Under the pieces are notes generated by a model. It was not told where the DNA came from, did no database searches, and saw only the letters and a program-made list of their open reading frames with translations. A stretch of DNA of 64,000 nucleotides, taken from Abelmoschus esculentus (taxonomy: Eukaryota > Streptophyta > Magnoliopsida > Malvales > Malvaceae). Below, in pieces: positions 36,901 to 49,648 of this stretch. The translations under genes were made by a program, and so were the position numbers. The stretch is from the NCBI GenBank assembly GCA_035048815.1, contig JAUCBN010000013.1, forward strand, positions 260,501 through 324,500. The letters are read 5' to 3'. Within the stretch, counting starts at the first letter, position 1; each line of letters begins with the position of its first letter.

Positions 36901-38346
36901 AAGCTAGCATCTAGAGATATGCAGTAGCAGGAAATTTGGCAAAACCGATACCAAATGTGAACTAATGAATACTATATTCAAAACTGAAAAAAAAAAATTA
37001 AAACCCAAACTAAAAGGACACTGATACCTTCTCAGGCAAATAGTTCAGCATATGCCTACTCTAGCATGCAACAAATGTCTTCTAGCAAATAGACACGGGT
37101 ATTAAACAAGTACTTTGGTTAACCTTCACGTAGAGAGAAGCACAATAATGTAATACCTAGTGGAAGTTAAATTACAATCATAAAGCTACGCATCCCTAGT
37201 AAGCAAGTTTGTGGGTTTAAATTAAATACATTCTCTTCGGAATCACATAACATACACATTTTATAAAACCAAGGTGCAACATGGAAATGCCAAAGGCTCA
37301 ATTTGATTATCACCGTTAGCACTCGTTTTTTCCATCCAAAAGTAATAGAAAAATGACGTCTCAGTATGAAGAAAATAATGTTTTTGAAATTGTTGCAAAA
37401 TTTAAAAAAAAAACTGTAGTAAAGAACAATGCACAAACTCCCCTATTACGAATACAAAACAAAGTGTCACATCCAAGCAAATAAATAAAAATTCAGTAGT
37501 TTGTACAAATGGATAAGTTCTTGTTACTGACTACTATTACAATGGGGGGCAACTAAACATTTTTGTTTAATCCAACTTGAGCCCCTGACAGTTTAAACCT
37601 TAGGCAAAATAAGCCTTTGCCCCCCTAACGTTTTGGCTTAAATGCTTCTAGGTCCCTAGGTAATTTGAGACCCTGATAGTTTGGAAAATCACTCAGTCAC
37701 AAACATACAGAATCAGAGTCACTAAACAAGAGAAATTTAATAGAAAGCCAGAAAATCATACCAAATCGAGCCCTGCATCATCAGCCATTTCAATGGCCTG
37801 GCTTTTAGACATTACTCCAACCTACACATTAACAAAACAAATCAATTTAACAATTGATAAAAGAAATCAATATAATGCACAAATTGTCATCTTAACACTA
37901 AACATAAAAAAGAAAGGAAAAACCACTAACCATGTTTTGCTGCTCATCGATAAGCCTGACAGAATCAGACCTAGAACCAAAGCAACACAGAAACAAAATA
38001 ACCATGAATTTTAAAAAAAAACGAGGGTAAAAGAAAGAAACAAAGCCACCCCAAAGATGTAACAATATCAAATAACACAAGTGAAAAACCTGATGGCAGA
38101 TAAATCAAGCGCCTGGTCTTCTTCATTCTTCTTGGAACGCCCGGGAGCGGAGGAACGAGAATCACCACCACCGTAACGGGCGGTTATAAGAGCAGAGCAG
38201 CGAAGAGGATAAGAGGAGAAACTATTTTGGATGCGGAAATGGACGCCAGAGAGCTTGGATTCGAAGGAAGAGAGAAGTGAAGGTTTGGTTTTGGTGGTTT
38301 TCGTCGGGATGGTAGCGAAAGGGAAGCTGGCTGTAATCCCATCCAT
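33908..38346 (-). CDS. Chloroplast translation initiation factor IF3
   Basis: Nine exons on the minus strand: 38346-38090, 37970-37931, 37821-37762, 36575-36523, 36041-35992, 35752-35719, 35045-34973, 34853-34761, 34054-33908; 807 nt, 268 aa. About the first 70 residues are Ser/Thr-rich without a clear acidic patch, as in a plastid transit peptide. The IF3 N domain includes VRLIDEQQNM and MSKSQAIEMADDAGLDLV, then DADPPVVRIMDYNKYRYEQQ. A Lys-rich linker leads to the C domain: NRMDLKELKMG, IDQHDYAVRLKAARKFLNDG, KVIVNLKGRENEF. IF3 keeps 30S subunits free and checks start-codon selection; here in plastids. A mitochondrial form is less likely given the close fit to the chloroplast (SVR9-like) type. 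Several exons are very short (34, 40, 50, 53 nt), but all junctions are GT-AG and in frame. Confidence 0.93.
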
Positions 38347-39000
38347 GGCTTCGAACTAGAGGAATCTGCTTATCCTCAAAACTCAAAAACCAAGTTGTGA
38401 ATTCATGTGCTGACTCCTGAGTCCTGATGGCAACGCGGCGGGCGGGCTGGTTCGGGTTTTTAATTGCCCCGGATTTGAACCAAACTTTTTTTTATCATAC
38501 TCGACCAACAATTTTTAATACATCTTATTTTTAACTTGATTTGATTCAATATAATAAAAAATATAATTAAATTAGATTTTATTTTTTTTATCTCTATAAA
38601 AATTGATTAGATTGGATTTCATTAAAAAATAATAAAATATAATAAATACATCAAATCAGATCAAATTAAATATTTTAAATCTTAAATCTTACCCCGATTT
38701 AACTTCAAAAATTTAAACATACATCAATTTATGCATCCCAAAATTTAATTTTAATAATAAAAAATTTACTTCAAGTAAATCAAATCGGATTAAAACTTAT
38801 CAAAGACATATTATCCTCGTTTTTTTTTATTCAGCTACAGTGGTTAGTAGTATCTGTTTCAAAGTATACTCTCAATCTTTCAATATTGATCGTTCAATCA
38901 TTGTACTGATAGTACTGGTGCGAATACTAAAGATTGAACTTTTTAGGAATTTTGGGCCGTGAAAAATTCCAGCCATGTTGTGATTGTTATGTTTCCTAAT
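38347..39000. other. IF3 upstream region, then AT-rich DNA
   Basis: 38347-38460 is the GC-richer promoter and leader side of IF3, with the GCGGCGGGCGGGC stretch near 38435. From 38480 the DNA is AT-rich with short degenerate repeats of AATTGATT/AAATCAAAT type and no coding sign. Confidence 0.45.
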
Positions 39001-39008
39001 TTTCATTG

Positions 39009-39250
39009 GGTAAAAATCATCTGTTTTTTTTATAGTACATCTTCTTATGTTTCATTTAATTTTTTTAAAAAAAATAATTTTTAACCTTAATTCTTATTTT
39101 TTTATCCTAAACCCTAAATCTTACATCCTAAAAATACACTCTACCCCTAATTTCCTAAACCCTAACCACAACTCCTAAGCTTGAACCTTAAACTCTAAAC
39201 TTTTTAATTTAAAACGGAAACATAAGAAAAAGGTAGATGATTTTCACCCC
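39009..39250. mobile_element. MITE, copy B (GGGTRAAAAT ends)
   Basis: The left end GGTAAAAATCATCTG pairs with the right end GGTAGATGATTTTCACCCC. The 8-bp word TTTCATTG flanks both sides exactly (39001-39008 and 39251-39258). The interior has CCCTAAACCCTAA-like words as in copy A at 12566-12753, and CTTCTTATGTTTC is mirrored near both ends. Confidence 0.85.
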
Positions 39251-39258
39251 TTTCATTG

Positions 39259-40539
39259 TGTTTTTTCTATCATTCTATTTTTATCTAAGACAACGGGACT
39301 TTATTAAAAACAATGGAAAGTATTACAAATATAATCGCAATAAGGTGAAAAAAGATGTAATAACAAAATAAAAATAAAATAGTTTTTTTCATTATTGAAA
39401 AGAGATGCATAATAAGATGGAAAAAAAAATAGTGAATGAATCAAATTATTAGTCAAATTGTTTTGTTACATAATTTGGATTACGTCAACAAACAATTATT
39501 AAAGAGAATGAAATTTTTTATGACCACCAACAAACTCAAATAAAAAATATCGTGAGTATTTATGTATAAATATCAAACAATCATTAAAATATACGAAAAT
39601 ATTATTAAATGACGGAAAAAATATACCACAAGACAAGAAAAACATATTAAAAAAAACATATAACAAGAACATAGATTTTTAATAAAAAATAAAAAACTTA
39701 ATATACAAAATTTAAAAATAAAAATCAACAACAACAACCAACACTAAAATTAATCTTATTTTCGGTAATAAAATCGTATATAGAATTCTATGTTAATGAT
39801 TTCGAGAGTGTAATCGATATAAACTTAAGGAATGGTTAGCGGATACTTTTGTCAAAAAAAAATTGTTAATTCGATTCGTGTGACATTTTCTTCGACGAAT
39901 AACATAAGAATTATAGATGATGTTGCAGTGTTTGAGATTTATGACAATTTCTTTTGAAATTTAAATTATGTTTAAGTGGGATGCTACTCATGATGAATCT
40001 AAAAATTATTTAAGAATATAGTTTAAAATATTATTTTATCAATAGGTATGCAAATTTCTATTTTTTCTTGTTTATGTATTAAATTATTTTAAAAAATTAA
40101 CAATAGATAATTGTTGCACCAAAAAATAGGGGATACGATTTCTCCCCTCCGTACCTCTGTATATCAACCACTAGATGTGATCGTATTTTTTTATTTATGT
40201 TATTTAAAAATAACAATTAAAATTAATAATTATATTTTAATTTTATGAATAATTTTAGAATAATGTAGGACTAATTGATATTTCTTACTTAAAGCAAATT
40301 TTAAATTTGGTATGTGTTTGTTAACGCTCTAAAAAGCATATATTTTATTTTATACCTTTTACTTAAGGTTTTGTTTGATTTCAAGCTCATTTGCATTGCA
40401 TTTAGTTGCATTTCATTTGTATTTGCATTTAGATTAGGTTTTTATTTTATTTTCTCTTTTATTTTAAAAGATGTTGCTTTGAAGGGTATTTCTTTGGTGG
40501 TGGTGTGCAGATTTTGGGGGCAAAGTTGAAAGAACGAAA
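39259..40539. other. AT-rich intergenic DNA, no supported gene
   Basis: Mostly AT-rich single-copy-looking sequence. The plus frame at 40314-40529 is Phe/Leu/Ile-rich with no recognisable family and is probably chance in T-rich DNA. Confidence 0.45.
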
Positions 40540-41100
40540 AAGATGCTATAGCATATTTAGTGTTGGATCGGACTTCAAGATGCTATAGCATTATGGGTAG
40601 ACAAAACATAACTGCATAAGAGATAAACCTGCAACCCACTGTCCTTACACGTGAATTTCAGGCCAGACGCACCTCTCCTGCACCCTGCTGCAATTCTCTG
40701 CAGAATTGTCAAGGAATATTCCTTGCATCCTTAGGGCACAAAACCCTAGAAGCCTTCTCCTATATACACAATCCAAGCCTCCTTCAACAAGGGTAGAGAA
40801 ATAAAAGAAAGAATTTGGAGGCAAAAAAAAGAGTGAACTTTAAGAGAGTACGAGAAAGAAGAAAGAACAAAGGCGGTCACTTTCCTTCTTCTTCAACCTC
40901 AAGCCAAGCCACCATTGTTGGAGAGTTTCAAGCAAGGGATTTGCACGACTTCGGGAGAAGCAACAAGCTAGAAAAGCCTCACGACAAAAGTGTTTGGGAC
41001 TTCCTTCCTCTTCACTTTGCTTTACCTCTTTTCTTGCTATTAAAAATGTGTTTCAAAGGACGAAAGTTGAATAGTGTGCTAAACCTAGTCATGAACTAAA
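40540..41100 (+). promoter_or_regulatory. Promoter and leader-like segment, possibly part of an LTR
   Basis: A less AT-rich island with CTCCTATATACACAATCC (TATA-like, about 40756-40773), then a purine-rich leader (AAAGAAAGAATTTGGAGGC) and a 94-codon frame that begins with TTG, not ATG. The word AGATGCTATAGCAT is repeated at about 40541 and 40578. This layout resembles the U3-R-U5 of a plant LTR or an old gene 5' end. No downstream partner was identified. Confidence 0.3.
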
Positions 41101-41561
41101 CTAGTATGGCTTAGGCTTATTATGGATGATTTTATTTTGTTTCCTTAGATCATAATATGTATATATAAAGAAAAAAAACTGATTTTAATTAGAATTATAA
41201 TTCTATTTCATCGAGAAATTATATCATAGGTAAGTCCCACCACGTCATCCATGGGACCAACCACTAAAAAACATTCATCTCATTATTTTTTCCATGTTAT
41301 ATTTTCTTAAGTGAATCTTCACTCATATTTACTGTTAATTCATTTTAAAAATATTTTTTCAAGTAAAGATTCACTTATGTATATTTTAAAAAAATATATA
41401 CTTAAAAAATGATTGGTAGGGACAAAAAAAATATATTTTAGAATAAATTATATATATATATATATTTATGTATATCTTTATTTAACAAGTTATTTGAATT
41501 ATACGTATTTGTTATTATTTAAATTATTTTAATAAGTTTTGATTTGATATATTTTTTATAT

Positions 41562-43006
41562 AGGTAGAAATGGTCGAAGACGCAAGACTAGAGGGCGGGC
41601 AACCTTGAGAGAATTATACGATCTCTCAGTTGGAGAACGTGTGAAAGTTTCAAGAAACGATGTCGGCAAACCTATTGAGGCAGAAGCAAGTGTCTTGGCA
41701 AGTTATTTAGGTATTGTTGCACGCAATGCTTCAATTTTTTCAATCAATTATGAGTCATGGCATCAGATTCCCAATGGTAACAAAAATCAAGCTTTGAATC
41801 TTGTTAAGGTAATAATATTATTATAGTAGTTAATTCATTATATTTAAATAGTAATATTTATAATTTTTTATTGTATCATTTTTAGGATAAATTTTCATTA
41901 GAGGTCTCAGATGATTATGTAAAGCATGCCTTAGGAAAGAAATGAAGAGACTATAAGAGTTTCTTGAAGAAGACATATTCCAAGAATAATCTTAACCTCC
42001 AAGAGAAACTTCAAAATGTTCCCCTAAGAATACTACGGTATCAATGGGAAGATGCAATCAGGTTTTGGAGTTCAACAAAAGGAGATGTAACATCGACAAA
42101 TTTGTAATACTTACACTATATCATTATAATTTGAAATTAAACGTAATAAAAATTGAAAATTAAACAGGATCGAGAGCGGGTCAGAGTTTCTAACAGACAG
42201 AAACAAAAGTTTACTAACATAGCAGGGACGAAGAGCTTTGCTTGTATAGCTAATGAAAAAGGTATTAGTTCTTTCAGTAAAGATTATTTTTACTTGTATT
42301 ATATTAAAGTTAATGTTCACTTTTATTATATTTTGTAGCTTGTTACGAGTGGTACTAGAATTGGACGTTTAAAGCTCTTCGATATTACTCACACAAAAAA
42401 GGATGGCTCTCCAATGACTCCTGAAGCTGGAGAAATTATGGTATATCATTTTCCATAAAATTGCATTATTTTTAAATAATATTATCATTTATTATGTAAT
42501 CATAAATGATTATCAGATGAAAATGAGAGAGAAAAGGATAGAGTATGAAGCTACGGCTTCAACCGATGGTTCTGCTAATATTAGTGATATCAAAAATCAA
42601 GTTTTTGTTGACATTTTGGGTCCTGAAAGATATGGTCGGGTGCGCTGTCAAGGATCATTCGTTACACCGACCAAATATTTTGGTCAAACTCATCTCAATA
42701 CATGCCATCACAAAGTTAATCTTCTCAAGCGGAAGTTAATCGTTTAAAACAATAATTAATTCAATTTCAAGCAGAGATAGAAGCTAGAGAAGTTGAGCGA
42801 GAAAGGAGAGAAGCTGAAAGAGAAGCCGAAAGAGAAGTAAAAGAAGCTAAAAGAGCAGCAAGAGAAGCCGAAAGAGCAGCAAGAGAAGCTGAAAGAGAAG
42901 CAGAGAGAGAAGCAGCATATCAGAATCTTCAAAAATAATTTCAAGATATGATGGCGATATTAAAGCAGAACCAAGAAAAAATTCGTCACCTTAGTTGATT
43001 TTAGGC
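41562..43006 (+). pseudogene. CACTA (En/Spm-type) transposase-associated gene, Transposase_24-like, broken
   Basis: Exon-like blocks read: TRGRATLRELYDLSVGERV (41580 onward), then after a short intron DDYVKHALGKK, where the next codon is a TGA at about 41945 in place of the usual Trp of KKWRDYK. Next come RYQWEDAIRFW, RVRVSNRQKQKFTNIAGTKS, IGRLKLFDITHTKKDGSPM, DILGPERYGRVRCQG. These are steps of the plant Ptta/En/Spm transposase family. The 3' part (about 42770-42940) encodes a long Glu/Arg/Ala coiled coil with REAEREAEREV-type repeats. The TNP2-like catalytic gene is not in this window. Intron boundaries are partly guessed. Confidence 0.8.
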
Positions 43007-43224
43007 TTATTTAGTTTGTAGTTAATTTCAAGATACGATGTTACTTAATTGTTATTTCACTTAAACATTGAATTATATTTCACTTTGATGTTTTAGAGTT
43101 CAATTTATTTGGTGATTAAGTATTTTTTTATTTAAGTTGATACATTATTTTTTAAATTATAATTGTTGTTTGAATATTACAAGAAAGATTTTAGTAGTAA
43201 ATAATAATATAAAACATATTTTGG

Positions 43225-43662
43225 ATGGTACAGTAGCAACAACGGCGTTTGTACAAATAAACGCCACAAATGGTCAGGATATATTGTGGTGTTTTTTATA
43301 GAAAAACACCGGTAATTGAGACAGCTACTGCGGCGTTTTCTTGCAAACTACCACAACAGTACATGAACAATAGCAACGTTTGCATAGAAAAACATCGTTA
43401 TTATACGCGACAATTACGATGTTTGTATAGAAAAACACCTCTATTATACACGATTGTTGCTGCGTTTTTCTTAGCAAACGCCACTGAAGTTCGTGTACTA
43501 TAGTGGTGTTTTTCAAAATTAAACGCCGTAAACTTTTGCGATGCAGGTTGTAGTGGCATTTCTTGCAGTGTTTTTCAAAGCACCGCTAATATTTTTAGCA
43601 GCGCTAATAAACGCCACTAAATATATTTAAAAACGTCGCAAAAAACCAGTTTTTGTGTTGTG
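43225..43662. mobile_element. CACTA element 3' subterminal repeat region and end
   Basis: Words AAACGCCAC, AACGGCGTTT, GTGGTGTTTTT and GAAAAACACC recur on both strands at least a dozen times over 430 bp, the subterminal repeat pattern that CACTA transposases bind. The block ends CCAGTTTTTGTGTTGTG at 43662, a diverged form of the usual TTCTTGTAGTG terminus. A matching 5' CACTA end was not found with confidence. Confidence 0.7.
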
Positions 43663-46119
43663 GATATATATGGGCCCATACACCTTTCTTATAGTTCATT
43701 TAGATATTTTACAGTTTTAATCGATGTATCGACTAGATGGTTATATGTATCCTTGTTATTAATCCGTAAATTGATGTTTGCGAGACTAATTGCTCAGTTG
43801 ATAAAGTTATTAGCATATTTTCCAGATTATCTTATAAAGACAAACGATCTTGATAATGTTGATAACATGTTATTTTATATGTAATATCACCAATTTGCAT
43901 CAAGCCAACAAATGATTATAAGTTCTCCCCATTATAAATGGCTTTTGGTCAGGAACCAAATATTTCTCATCTTAGATTTTTTGGGTGTGCGATATATGTT
44001 TTAATTGCTCCACCACAACGTAAAAAGATGAGTTTTGTTGGAAATATATATCATATTTAAATATCTTGAGCTTCTGATAAGGGAATTTATTTGCAACTCG
44101 ATTTTCTTACTAACATTTTAATGAGTCAGTTTACCCGACATTAAGGGGAGAAAATAAAATATCTAGAAAAGAAAATAAGTTGGAATGAATTATCATTTTT
44201 TTGTTTGATCCACAAATTCAACAATGTGAACTATAAGTTCAAAGGATAATTCATTTAGCAAATCAATTGCTAGATGATTTTTCTAACCTTAAAAGAGTGA
44301 CTAAGTCACATATACCAGCTATGAATGCTCCAATTAAATTTGATGTCCTAAAAAGAAAAACTCTAGTTGCTAATGAGTCTAACTTACGCTTGAAGCGTAG
44401 TAGACAAGTAAGTTCCAAAGATAAAGAAATCTTAAAAAAAAGAAAAGGAGCTATATTTTATGATGATTTGATCGAGGAATCAATGAATTATGAAAATCTC
44501 TAGAAGAGATTAAAAGGTACCCAATAGAGACATTGACATGACTTAGGTACTTGATAATAAAGAGATCTCAATAGATTATGTCATGTCTGGTAATAAGTGG
44601 AACTGAAAATTAAATCGACATCGATAATATATTTACATGTAATATAACACTAGAGATTTTATTTGATGATATGGATCATGAATCATTGTTAATTGGGAAG
44701 TGTAAACAAAAAAATGATTGGCAAACATGAAAGAGGTAATTGAGGCGAAACTAAAATCTCTTTTGAAAAGAGAAGTATTTGGGCATATAACCCGTACATT
44801 GAAATGTGTAAAGCTCGTAGATGTAAATGAGTATTTGTGAGAAAGAAAAATTAAAAGGGAAAATTATGAGATATAAGCTCATTTAGTTTCATAAGGATTC
44901 TCACAAAGACATGAAATTGATTATGAGGAAAATATATTCCTTGGTGGTGGATGCAACTAGTTTTTGATTTTGACTAGACTAGCAATAAATAAAATTACTT
45001 AGTTTTTGCCTAATGGATGTTGTTACATCCTATTTGAATGAGCCTCTTGATAGTAATATTTACATGAAACTTCCGGAAATATTTAGATTGCCACAAGCAA
45101 TTAATTCAAGTTCTCGATAATATTATTTAATCATATTAAATATATCTTTTTATGAATTGAAACAATTTAGGTGTATTTGATATAATCGCCTCATTGAATA
45201 ATTATTAACATAATGCTATATGAATTGTTTAATTTCCCTAAGGATTTTTATTAAGTGGTTTAGCTTTGAATTTTTATTGTTGTGTATGTTGATGATTTGA
45301 ATATCATTGAAACTCGTGAAGAGATCTCCTTAAATCCTTGTGCATCAATCGACATACAGAAAAATGTTGAAAGAGACTTTACATGCATAACGCACATTCA
45401 TTGATCAACCTTATGGTTGTTAGGTCTCTTAATGTAAATAAAGATTCTTTTTGCCTCAAGAAAAGGGTAATGATATTCTTGGTATAAAAGCACACTATAT
45501 ACATTATTTGATCTAGAATCATCATATCGTAGCTGTCTAAAAATATTATTTAAGTGCTATGAGATCATTACCATTAAATAATTGTTATGCATGAGGCAAA
45601 GCCGAAATATGTGTTTGGCTAAACATATCCCGAAGATATGTGAATTGCTTTTATAAGATAAGATGCAAGCTATCTTGTGTATAGATAATGCAAAATTTAT
45701 ATCTTAAGATGGATATATCAAATATGATAAAACGAAACATATTTCTTTCAAGTTTCGTCCCTCATGATCTTCATAAGAATAATATCCGCGATTCATTTCA
45801 AGCAATAATTTGGAAGATTTATCTAATAGTGCATAATCTACTTCAACATTTGAAGATTGTTTTCAATATTGAATTATGAAGATTCAAAAATCTTATATGA
45901 CATTTTCATGAGGGGGAGTAAATACGCGTTGCACTCTTTTTCCCTTAACCAAGGTTTTGTCCCAATGGTTTTTCCTGGTAAGGTTTTTAATGAGGCAACA
46001 TGTTATGCGTATCAAAGATGTGTACTATTTTTCCTTCACTAAGAATTTTTTCCCACAAGATTTATATCTTAATAAGGTTTTAACGAGGCACATTATCTTC
46101 ATGGATATCCAAGGGAGAG
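43663..46119 (+). pseudogene. Ty1/copia pol pseudogene (integrase, reverse transcriptase, RNase H)
   Basis: Plus-strand pieces in family order: integrase (PIHLSYSSFRYFTVLIDVST, 43671 on; then FPDYLIKT), a linker (RVTKSHIPAMNAP), reverse transcriptase (LMDVVTSYLNEPLD near 45013; VDDLNII near 45287), RNase H region traces near 45570-45800 (KRNIFLSSFVPHDLHKNNI), then an AGGGGGAG tract at 45909 and the noncoding tail. Frames change often and stops are common. The 5' part, with gag and protease, is absent: the CACTA end abuts the integrase. Confidence 0.8.
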
Positions 46120-46357
46120 TGTTATAAATATCTTTATTTATGGTGGATATTCATATATTAAATTAAACTTTAGTGAGCTTTATTATTAAGGTTTAATACT
46201 CATTGGAATTAAGGTTTTCATCTTATACCTATAAATATAGACTTTTGGAGAAAACATTGTATACAACCTTACTTTAAGAATATAATACAAATCTCTCTCT
46301 TTTGTCTTTCATCTTTGTTCTTCTATTTTATTCTTATTCTTTACTTTATTCACAACA
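46120..46357 (+). repeat. Copia 3' LTR
   Basis: It begins TGTTATAAATATC right after the purine tract AAGGGAGAG and ends TTCACAACA, about 238 bp, with TG...CA ends. TATAAATA lies at 46230-46237 and a C/T-rich stretch follows. The size and text fit a short copia LTR. Confidence 0.75.
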
Positions 46358-46773
46358 TATTTTTAATTTTTTAAATCTACTTAATATATAAAAACAACAA
46401 TCTACAGTATTTTTCCCATTGTTAATGCATGAAATAATATAACAAAAAAAATATCCTTTTTCTGTATTTCTCGAACTATAAATTTTATATTCTAAATTCT
46501 AAACCCTTAAATCATAATCATAAATTACAACCTTCTATCTTAATCTTAATTTATTAGTATCAGAAAATTCGGGGAAGAGGATTTCCGTTTAAATACCTCA
46601 AGTGGCCGGGCAAGGAAAGTTAAAATAGACATTGCTTCTTTTTTTTATCGCCCAGGCCGGCTATGTCTGTTTCCTACAAGAAAACCAGCAGAAATTTCCT
46701 GGAAAACTTTTATTTTTTCGACATTATCATACCTCCGAAGCTAAAACGCGTGAATTTCATATTATTTTGTTCA
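46358..46773. other. Upstream region of the ankyrin gene
   Basis: AT-rich DNA with a CCCTTAAATCATAATC-like patch at 46500-46560 that may be another MITE remnant, then a GC-richer proximal promoter from about 46600. Confidence 0.4.
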
Positions 46774-46779
46774 TATAAA
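46774..46779 (+). promoter_or_regulatory. TATA box of the ankyrin-PGG gene
   Basis: CATATAAATAACC places TATAAA 69 bp before the ATG, a normal distance for a short plant leader. Motif match only. Confidence 0.55.
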
Positions 46780-46842
46780 TAACCATTTGATCAATGGAGA
46801 TCAACTATAACCGGTAGAAACATTGAAAAGAACCCCAAAGAA

Positions 46843-49134
46843 ATGGATCCCAAACTGTACGAAGCTGTAGCAACAGGTAACATGACTACCTTACGCGAAT
46901 TTGCAGCCGGGGGTGCAGCATCATTTTTGCAGCTGACAACAGCGGGAGACAACGTTCTTCACGTTACTGCCAAATATAATCTAAAGAGAACGACGGAAGA
47001 GATCATTATATTGATTCCGTCATTGATGTTGCTAGTGAATCAAAGGAATTTGAAAGGTGATACTCCATTGCATGTTGCAGCAAGGTTGGGGAGTTTTGAA
47101 ACAGCTGAAATATTCGTAAACTGTGCAGACAGTGTGGAAATCGAAACCGGCGAGAGGGTTACAAATATGGTGAATGAGGTGCACGATACGGCACTTCATG
47201 ACGCTGCAAGAAATGGGCATGTTCGGATTGTGGAGTTGCTGATTAGAAAAGTTCCTGAGTTACTTTTGCTGACAAATGGTGCTGGGGAGTCACCCCTCTT
47301 CATTGCTGTGGATAAAAAGCAAAATGATGTTGCTGAATTTATCTTGAAACAAGCTCAAGAGTTCTCATTTGCAGGGAGAAATAACATGAATGCTCTACAT
47401 GCAGCTGTTATTCGATCACAGGATGAAGGTAATGGCTCTAGGGTCATGCTTGTGGGGGAACCCCAATTGTTTTATATACAGGGAATTTTACTTATTTAGA
47501 CCCTAATTTTAAATTTATTTACACTTTCCCCCTATTTTTTCCCCAACGTTTTCAGTTCTTAGATTATCTTCCTATATGGCGAAACTTCGGAGTCCTATGA
47601 CGTACCTTACCAATATGTCATTCAAGCACTCTTTCAAGATCTCTTCCTTCGGACCTTCCGCCATCATTCAGGCTGTTTTCCAAACCATCTTTTACACAGG
47701 TTAGTTCATCTCAAATCTCACTCCACTTTTATTTTTCTGAAAGTATTCGGTCGGGAACTCCAATTAAGATCATAGTCAGGGATTTAAATAGCAGTTTGCG
47801 ACTGTAATAACAATCGTTTTGCTCAAGAAATAAGTAATCTAATATTTATCGTGTGTTGAGCTTCCTTCTTGGTCCAGATTTCTTCATACTCTTGGTGGAA
47901 AAATGCCAATCGGCACTCTCCGAAGCCGATGATCTGGGATGGACGCCGCTGCACTATGCGATCCATTTCGGTGCCATCGACAGTTTCAGGGTGTTTTTAA
48001 AGCATGTGAATTCATCAGTCACTCATAAAATAGACAGACAAGGCATGTCCATCGTTCACATTGCTGCAAGAGAAGGCGAAGCTATCATATTAGAAGGGCT
48101 GGCATATGAGTTCCCGGATCTCTGGGATTTACAAGATAATAAAGGCCAAACAGCATTTCACCTGGCAGTTGAAAGAGGAAAGCTCGATTGTGTGAAATTT
48201 ATTCTTCGCACGGACCGCTCGCACAACGGATTTATAAACCAGCAAGATAACCAAGGTAACACAGCGTTGCACCTTGCAACAATCCGTGGAAATAACCAGA
48301 AAATCTTTGACCTGCTGATAAAAGATACTAGGGTAGACAAGACAACAAGAAACACGGAGGGTCTCACTGTTATCGACATTCTCATGTTGAAGGAGTTTGG
48401 TTACTTTGAAAAGGTGCCTGAATGCCATTTTATTTTGTGTTTTATTACATTTTCGGAGTCTCAGATATGAGTTTGAATCTATTAATTTGAGGTACCTGCA
48501 GACTTGGGTTACAATGAATCTTGCAAGCAATGGAGGTCTAGAAAGTTTGGAGCATGCAATCAACAAGAACGGAAGAAAAGCAAGACCGACTGAATCGACA
48601 ACAAATCAACAACAACCCGAGACAGGATCCGACGCTGTTGCTACTGAAGCTCAACCACAACTTCTTTCAAACGAAAATCCTGATTACATAGCATTCAGAA
48701 AACCCAGCTCCGAGCAACTCCAAAACATTGCCAGTATAAACTTACTGGTGACCACACTGATTGCCACCGTTTCATTCGCCGCAGGTTTCACCATGCCTGG
48801 TGGGTACAAAAGCGAAGGCAACGAACAAGGGATGGCGATTTTAAGCAGAAATTCGGCTTTTAGAGTGTTTGTGATAGCCAATGCGTTGGCCTTTTGCTTC
48901 TCCTCCACATCGATGTTCCTCCATTACTGCAAATCATTTGTGGGAAATCTGGACGTTCATGCATTTTATGCCTATCTCACCACGTTGTTAACGAGTTATG
49001 GGATTACTGCAATGGTTATAGCTTTTGTTTCAGGCACTTACGCAGTATTGGCTGATACTCCTGGGCTTGCTAAAGCTGTTCTTTCCATTGGCTGCTCATT
49101 CTTTGGGCTTCAACTTCTCGTTTATTTGAAATAA
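46843..49134 (+). CDS. Ankyrin-repeat membrane protein with PGG domain (ACD6/ITN1-like)
   Basis: Exons 46843-47428, 47878-48413 and 48502-49134 give 1755 nt and 584 aa. The N-terminal two thirds are ankyrin repeats: GDTPLHVAARLG, DTALHDAARNGH, LGWTPLHYAIHFGA, GNTALHLATIRGN. The C-terminal third has the PGG domain with SINLLVTTLIATVSFAAGF and MPGGY (PGG at 473-475), then three more hydrophobic segments (FVIANALAFCF, AYLTTLLTSYGITAMVIAF, AVLSIGCSFFGLQLLVYL), four TM helices in all. Family members such as ACD6 and ITN1 act at the plasma membrane or ER in defence and salt or ROS signalling; the role of this copy is unknown. The second-last exon reads KEFGYFEK|TWVTM, a smooth junction. An upstream TATA is present. 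No disruption was seen. Confidence 0.92.
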
Positions 49135-49648
49135 TGATTTTTTACGTATGATAATCCTACCGAGAGAGGAGGAAAAGGGGACAATAAGAGAAGCAAGGGA
49201 GCATTCCTATTAGATCTAAAACTCATGACATGAGAAATATGAGAGAATAAGATAATAGCTTGTCCAACCGACCAAATATACTTGCTTGAAACAATATACT
49301 ATTTGATAGTCATAAAGTAGTTTGTTTTACTCGATGGAAATTCTGCTTGTTAGCAGTCAAACTTCTATTCACGAATCTAATCTTATATTCCATAAATCAA
49401 ACATCTCATATAGGTAGACCTATACGGATCTAGATTGTATTAGTAAATATACACCGGTTAAAAGTACAATTTGAACTTCTTATTTCAATTTCATGTGAGC
49501 TTAGATAAATATCACACCAAAAATGAAGCGGAGATATCAATCTCACGTAAAAAGGGTCTTAACATATAGATGTAGTGACTTTTTACATCTTATTAGACAT
49601 ATCTTTTGGGAAGAAGATATGACGCCATGGCAGAAACATATATGATCT

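Noticed and set aside
40815..41099. Basic 94-residue protein gene
   Set aside because: It starts with TTG, has no family resemblance and lies in leader-like DNA; kept only as a possible promoter or LTR segment.
44267..44503. Independent Lys/Arg-rich gene
   Set aside because: The text matches the linker between integrase and reverse transcriptase of the decayed copia element.
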